Origin: Paenibacillus sp. FSL H7-0331
GTDB taxonomy: Bacteria; Bacillota; Bacilli; Paenibacillales; NBRC-103111
Assembly (NCBI RefSeq): GCF_001956045.1
Contig: NZ_MRTH01000018.1
Location: forward strand, 62,001 to 126,000
Direction of reading: 5' to 3'
DNA: 64,000 nt
The notes under the pieces were generated by a model. That model did no database searches. It was not told where the DNA came from and saw nothing but the letters and a program-made list of their open reading frames with translations. The position numbers and the translations under genes are program-made. Shown here one piece after another: positions 60,701-64,000 of the stretch; positions within the stretch are counted from its first letter, which is position 1, and every line of letters begins with the position of its first letter.

Positions 60701-63700
60701 TTACTTTCCGCCGACTGATACCGGCACATGAACATGATCCACGGACGCCTCTTGAATGTTCTTAAACGCCCAGTGTTGTGAAGGTACATCACTCCACTTT
60801 GCATCGGATACAGATAACGGATCCCGGCCCGACAACTTGTTAAGCATCATCACCGCTTCAGCCCGGGTAAGGGTCTGCTCAGGACGGAACGTGCCGTCCC
60901 CGTATCCGTTAACTACTCCCGCCGCCTTCGCTTTCCCAATCGCTGCCGCTGCCCAATGGCCTACGGTGTCGGAGAAGCTGCCGCCGCCTTCCGCGGCCGA
61001 GCTCAAACGAGCTGCAATGCTTGCCGCTTCAGCGCGCGTAATGGTTTGTTCCGGCTTGAAGCTGCCATCCAGATAGCCGTCCATCAGTCCGCTGTCCGCT
61101 GCCACATCGATAGCTGCATTGGCCCAATGACCAGGCGTGGTATCCGTATAGGTTATGGCAGCTGTCTTACTGCTCTTATCCTTAGCGAACAACCGGACTA
61201 ACACTGTTGCCATTTCTGCACGCGTAATTGGCTTGTCCGGTCCGAATGTGCCGTCCGGATAGCCCGTCATATACGCTTGATGCACATTACTTGCTTGCGA
61301 TCCTAGCTGAACGACCGTAAATGTACTAAACTTGTTCACGGTAAACCGGATGCCCGGCTTGCCCGTTGAATCGTAGGGGACAATTTCCCCTCGAATCAGC
61401 TCTTTTGTGCCGTCGCTATGCTCGATGAAGATGCCCAACTCTTTAAGCTGCTGCTCGTTCAGGCCCGTGTCGGGTAAAGGCAGTACCAGCGTAACCGGAC
61501 GGTTCTGCATGTTCGTCTCGATCATCATGGGACGACCCAAGACATTGACAATTGCACTACCGGCGGCTTCACGCACAATCTGCTCCGTTCTTGCACGTTG
61601 TTCGATTTCACTGCGTTCGCTTTCTGTTTTGACCGGCACGATATTGAAGTAGATGTCATCCTTCCATCCTTGCAGCGATCCGTCCGGAATAACAATGCGT
61701 ACATTATTCGTGCTGATCTCTAAATTCACTTTATTGTCCGCCAATTTGGCTGTTGATTCCTTCGGCAAAGTGACTTTAACCTCTGAAACCTCATCCTTGG
61801 GATCGGGAATGACGATCTTGGCAGAGTTGGAACCGGCAGCTTTCAGTTGATCAACCAGCTTGTCCGCCTGACCCGGCGTAAGGGAAAGCTCATCCTTCTT
61901 TCGTCCGTCCGCTCCAGTCGTACGATGTATGACCGCCGTGGACACAACGCCGCCGTTGCCGGTATTTTCTACATTAACAGTGATGGTCTCGCCCTGTGAA
62001 GAACCGGACGATGAACCGCCCCCGCCGCTGGACGTATTGCGTAAGGTAATCGCCGCGCTGATCGCCGGCGTTGTTACATTGCCCGCCGCATCCGTCAACT
62101 CCATGGATACTGTCTTTGCGCCGCTGCCCGGGTTCAACGCCCATGCTTTCGTTCCAGCAATCGCTTCCCATGAGCTCCAGTCCGCGTTGTCGTTAGAAAA
62201 GCGCATCCGGATACCATTCGAACCCGCACCGTCGCTCCCCGTAATCGTCAAGTTGACGGAGGTCGAGATCGTGCTCTCTGCTCCGCTGTTAATGCTCAAT
62301 GTTCCCACAGGCGCCGTTTTATCGAACAATACACTGCTGCCATCCGTTGTCGTATTTACGCGTACTCCCGGGTTTCCGGACAAATTGGCGAAATCGATGG
62401 TGAACGGAACAAGCCCTTCAGTTTCATTGCCTGTAAATGAATATTCCGCTTTATAGACATTGCCGCCCAAGCTTGTCACACTGGCCGTCTGGCCTGTAAG
62501 GGTGACTGCGGGCAATTCCTTTAAGCTCTCGCTGGCTGTAAAGGTTAGAGTCACCACGTCGCCTTTTTTGGCAACGGACGGGGTGGCATTACGGCTGGCG
62601 ATGCCCACTTTCGTCAGCGTCGGCGGCACTGCCAGGTTCGGCTTGATGCTTGCCTCATTGGAATCTGTTATCCATCCGCCGACATTGTATGCTTTGACTA
62701 AGAAATAGTAAGTTGTTCCGTTCGTCAAGCCGTTTACGCTGTAGGTTGTTTGCGTAACGGTAGCTTTGTAGGTTGCGTCGTAAACGCTGCTTGCTGTACC
62801 CATATAAAGATTGTAGTAGGTGGCTCCTGTTACGCTGTTCCAGTTCAAGAGGGCTGTACCGTCTCCCGCAGCCGCCTTCAAATGGAATGCAACTTCAACT
62901 TTACCGGGCTGCAGCGTTTTCGTCATTTCTTTCGCCGATGCGTCGGTCACGGTAAATTGTTCCGGATTGTTTCCCTTTAAGGTTAAGGCTTTAGTCCCTG
63001 TCTTCGCCCCATCCTTAATACGAAAGGAGATCGTAAACATTTTTTGGCCTGACGTTATAGCGGCATCGCCGCCCCTCTGATCCGCCCAAGCAGCTTTGAG
63101 TGAGCCTGTAGTATTGTCGTATACGGAATCGAAAGTGTCCCCGTATTGGCCTGTTATTTTGGTCACTTCCAGCGAGGCTGTATCATAGCCGATTTCCATT
63201 CCGTAAGAACCGACTCCTTTCGAAGCTTCGCTTACAGATATGGGCACATCGACCGTTTCGCCGGGCGCTCCGCTGGCACTGCCGATAACAAGGCTCACCG
63301 TGCCGGGCGCAAGCGGATTGATGCGTACCGTACCGGCGGTAAGACCGGGAATCGCAGTGAAAGCCGTATCGTCCACCGTATATTTCGCTGAGGTAAAGTT
63401 TACAATGGAATCGCCCGGTACCGCGTTTTCTTTAATTTTCAGTTGAACCGTGAATATCTTTTGTTTGGAACTAAGAAACCCAAGGTCGGTTAAACCCGTT
63501 GCCGCAACCTTAATCTTTCCAGCCACGGATGTATCTGCGCTAAAAAGAGAGGATGGCGCTTCATCTTTTACCGCTGAATTCCCTTGGACAAGCTCAAGCA
63601 CCTGGGCGTCATAAGACAATTCCATACTGTATCCTAGAATAAAATCGTTTACACCCGGTGTTGTCCCCGGCTCCATGTTGACTGCCACACTTACCGTACT

Positions 63701-63862
63701 TCCGGGCTCGCCTGACGACCCGACTGCTTCAGCTTTCACACTCACCGCCGCGGTAGCCTCGGCGCCGCCCATCGGTCCGAATGAAGCCGTCATGCACAAG
63801 ACCACGATAAAAACGAGCATTTGGTGCAACCATCGTCTGGTTCCATATCGACGTTTATCCAT
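60701..63862 (-). CDS. Cell-surface scaffold-like protein: two cohesin-type domains, FN3, Ig-like domains, three SLH repeats
   Basis: A 1053-residue exported protein. A signal peptide of about 38 residues is followed by two cohesin-like beta-sandwich domains (about 40-185 and 186-325, with GEPGSTVSVAVNM and GAPGETVDVPISVS). Then come a fibronectin type III domain (about 330-410), Ig-like regions (415-605), a Gly/Ser linker (about 606-625), and a region of about 230 residues with VTLVLPLPDTGL. At the C-terminus are three SLH repeats (about 860-1045, each with TRAE), which bind pyruvylated wall polymer. It lies 5 bp behind a gene ending in a dockerin, and AGGAAGG for this gene is inside that gene's last codons. 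Cohesins elsewhere bind dockerins, so this is probably a wall-bound anchor for dockerin-bearing partners. Confidence 0.9.
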   Translation of the reverse strand: MDKRRYGTRRWLHQMLVFIVVLCMTASFGPMGGAEATAAVSVKAEAVGSSGEPGSTVSVAVNMEPGTTPGVNDFILGYSMELSYDAQVLELVQGNSAVKDEAPSSLFSADTSVAGKIKVAATGLTDLGFLSSKQKIFTVQLKIKENAVPGDSIVNFTSAKYTVDDTAFTAIPGLTAGTVRINPLAPGTVSLVIGSASGAPGETVDVPISVSEASKGVGSYGMEIGYDTASLEVTKITGQYGDTFDSVYDNTTGSLKAAWADQRGGDAAITSGQKMFTISFRIKDGAKTGTKALTLKGNNPEQFTVTDASAKEMTKTLQPGKVEVAFHLKAAAGDGTALLNWNSVTGATYYNLYMGTASSVYDATYKATVTQTTYSVNGLTNGTTYYFLVKAYNVGGWITDSNEASIKPNLAVPPTLTKVGIASRNATPSVAKKGDVVTLTFTASESLKELPAVTLTGQTASVTSLGGNVYKAEYSFTGNETEGLVPFTIDFANLSGNPGVRVNTTTDGSSVLFDKTAPVGTLSINSGAESTISTSVNLTITGSDGAGSNGIRMRFSNDNADWSSWEAIAGTKAWALNPGSGAKTVSMELTDAAGNVTTPAISAAITLRNTSSGGGGSSSGSSQGETITVNVENTGNGGVVSTAVIHRTTGADGRKKDELSLTPGQADKLVDQLKAAGSNSAKIVIPDPKDEVSEVKVTLPKESTAKLADNKVNLEISTNNVRIVIPDGSLQGWKDDIYFNIVPVKTESERSEIEQRARTEQIVREAAGSAIVNVLGRPMMIETNMQNRPVTLVLPLPDTGLNEQQLKELGIFIEHSDGTKELIRGEIVPYDSTGKPGIRFTVNKFSTFTVVQLGSQASNVHQAYMTGYPDGTFGPDKPITRAEMATVLVRLFAKDKSSKTAAITYTDTTPGHWANAAIDVAADSGLMDGYLDGSFKPEQTITRAEAASIAARLSSAAEGGGSFSDTVGHWAAAAIGKAKAAGVVNGYGDGTFRPEQTLTRAEAVMMLNKLSGRDPLSVSDAKWSDVPSQHWAFKNIQEASVDHVHVPVSVGGK

Positions 63863-63867
63863 TTATT

Positions 63868-63999
63868 TCACTGCCTTCCTAGGTAAATGTTCATCATGAT
63901 CGCCGTGTCTGCCGTATCTACTACTCCATCGCCGTTCATATCGGCTATTTCGAGTTGCTCGGCAGTCAAAGAGATTTTCCCCAATATATATTGATTGAC
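63868..63999 (-). CDS. Dockerin-terminated protein, C-terminal end (continues beyond window)
   Basis: The last 43 codons of a gene running off the right edge. They encode a type I dockerin-like segment. ADMNGDGVVDTADTAIMMNIYLG carries a calcium-binding loop with D-x-N-x-D-G and a following D, and is preceded by VNQYILGKISLTAEQL, the end of the first repeat. The stop codon is followed by a 5-bp gap and the scaffold-like gene, so the two form one operon. The catalytic or binding part of this protein is outside the window. Confidence 0.85.
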   Translation of the reverse strand, partial: VNQYILGKISLTAEQLEIADMNGDGVVDTADTAIMMNIYLGRQ

Positions 64000-64000
64000 A

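Noticed and set aside
1..64000. CRISPR arrays, rRNA and tRNA genes
   Set aside because: No regularly spaced repeats and no rRNA-like or cloverleaf-like segments were noticed by eye. A dedicated tRNA search could not be run.

Overview
The window looks like a Paenibacillus-type (Bacillales, low to mid GC Firmicutes) chromosome. It has strong GGAGG ribosome binding sites, a spore germination operon, YesM/YesN two-component pairs wired to sugar ABC transporters, S-layer-homology proteins, a preQ1-I riboswitch and CcpA-type cre sites. No rRNA, tRNA or CRISPR array was seen. The assignment is an inference from gene content.

Layout. 1-10.5 kb: the end of a GntR regulator with a CynX-type MFS exporter, a tyrosine recombinase beside a dif-like palindrome, an MBL-fold hydrolase, a YdjC/ChbG deacetylase with a polycationic tail, an NmrA-like reductase plus membrane protein with a MarR regulator, and two aldo/keto reductases with a LysR regulator. 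10.6-18.6 kb: glycan cassette A on the minus strand (YesM kinase, YesN regulator, solute-binding lipoprotein, two permeases, GH130 phosphorylase). 18.9-23 kb: queuosine precursor genes, with queF and an FAD oxidoreductase on one strand and riboswitch-controlled queC-queD-queE on the other. 23-24.4 kb: an ECF sigma/anti-sigma pair. 24.7-30.4 kb: an ABC importer with a phosphatase and a divergent LysR regulator. 30.4-32.8 kb: arsR-arsB-arsC preceded by the relic of a second arsC. 32.9-45.6 kb: glycan cassette B, a paralogue of A in the same gene order but with a secreted GH2 enzyme and a heparinase II/III-type lyase. 45.7-53.3 kb: a methyltransferase, AraC and VOC genes, a three-gene HTH/PH-like/DUF3891 operon, and a pair of MDR dehydrogenases with an AraC regulator. 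53.4-57.3 kb: a germinant receptor operon whose A subunit has lost an internal transmembrane block. 57.5-60.6 kb: a nucleotidase-like HAD protein, MepB, then decayed DNA with integrase, Tn3-transposase and response-regulator relics and a long hairpin. 60.7-64 kb: a large cohesin/FN3/SLH surface protein directly behind a gene ending in a dockerin.

How the parts work together. Cassettes A and B each form a sense-import-cleave unit: the kinase and AraC-type regulator detect an oligosaccharide, the lipoprotein and permeases import it, and the enzymes break it down. Neither cassette encodes its own ATPase, so a shared MsmX-type ATPase elsewhere is likely. The cohesin-SLH and dockerin genes at the right edge look like a small surface scaffold, possibly holding an enzyme at the wall. 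Decay is concentrated at 55.9-60.6 kb (gerA, integrase, Tn3, regulator), with a separate relic beside the ars operon.
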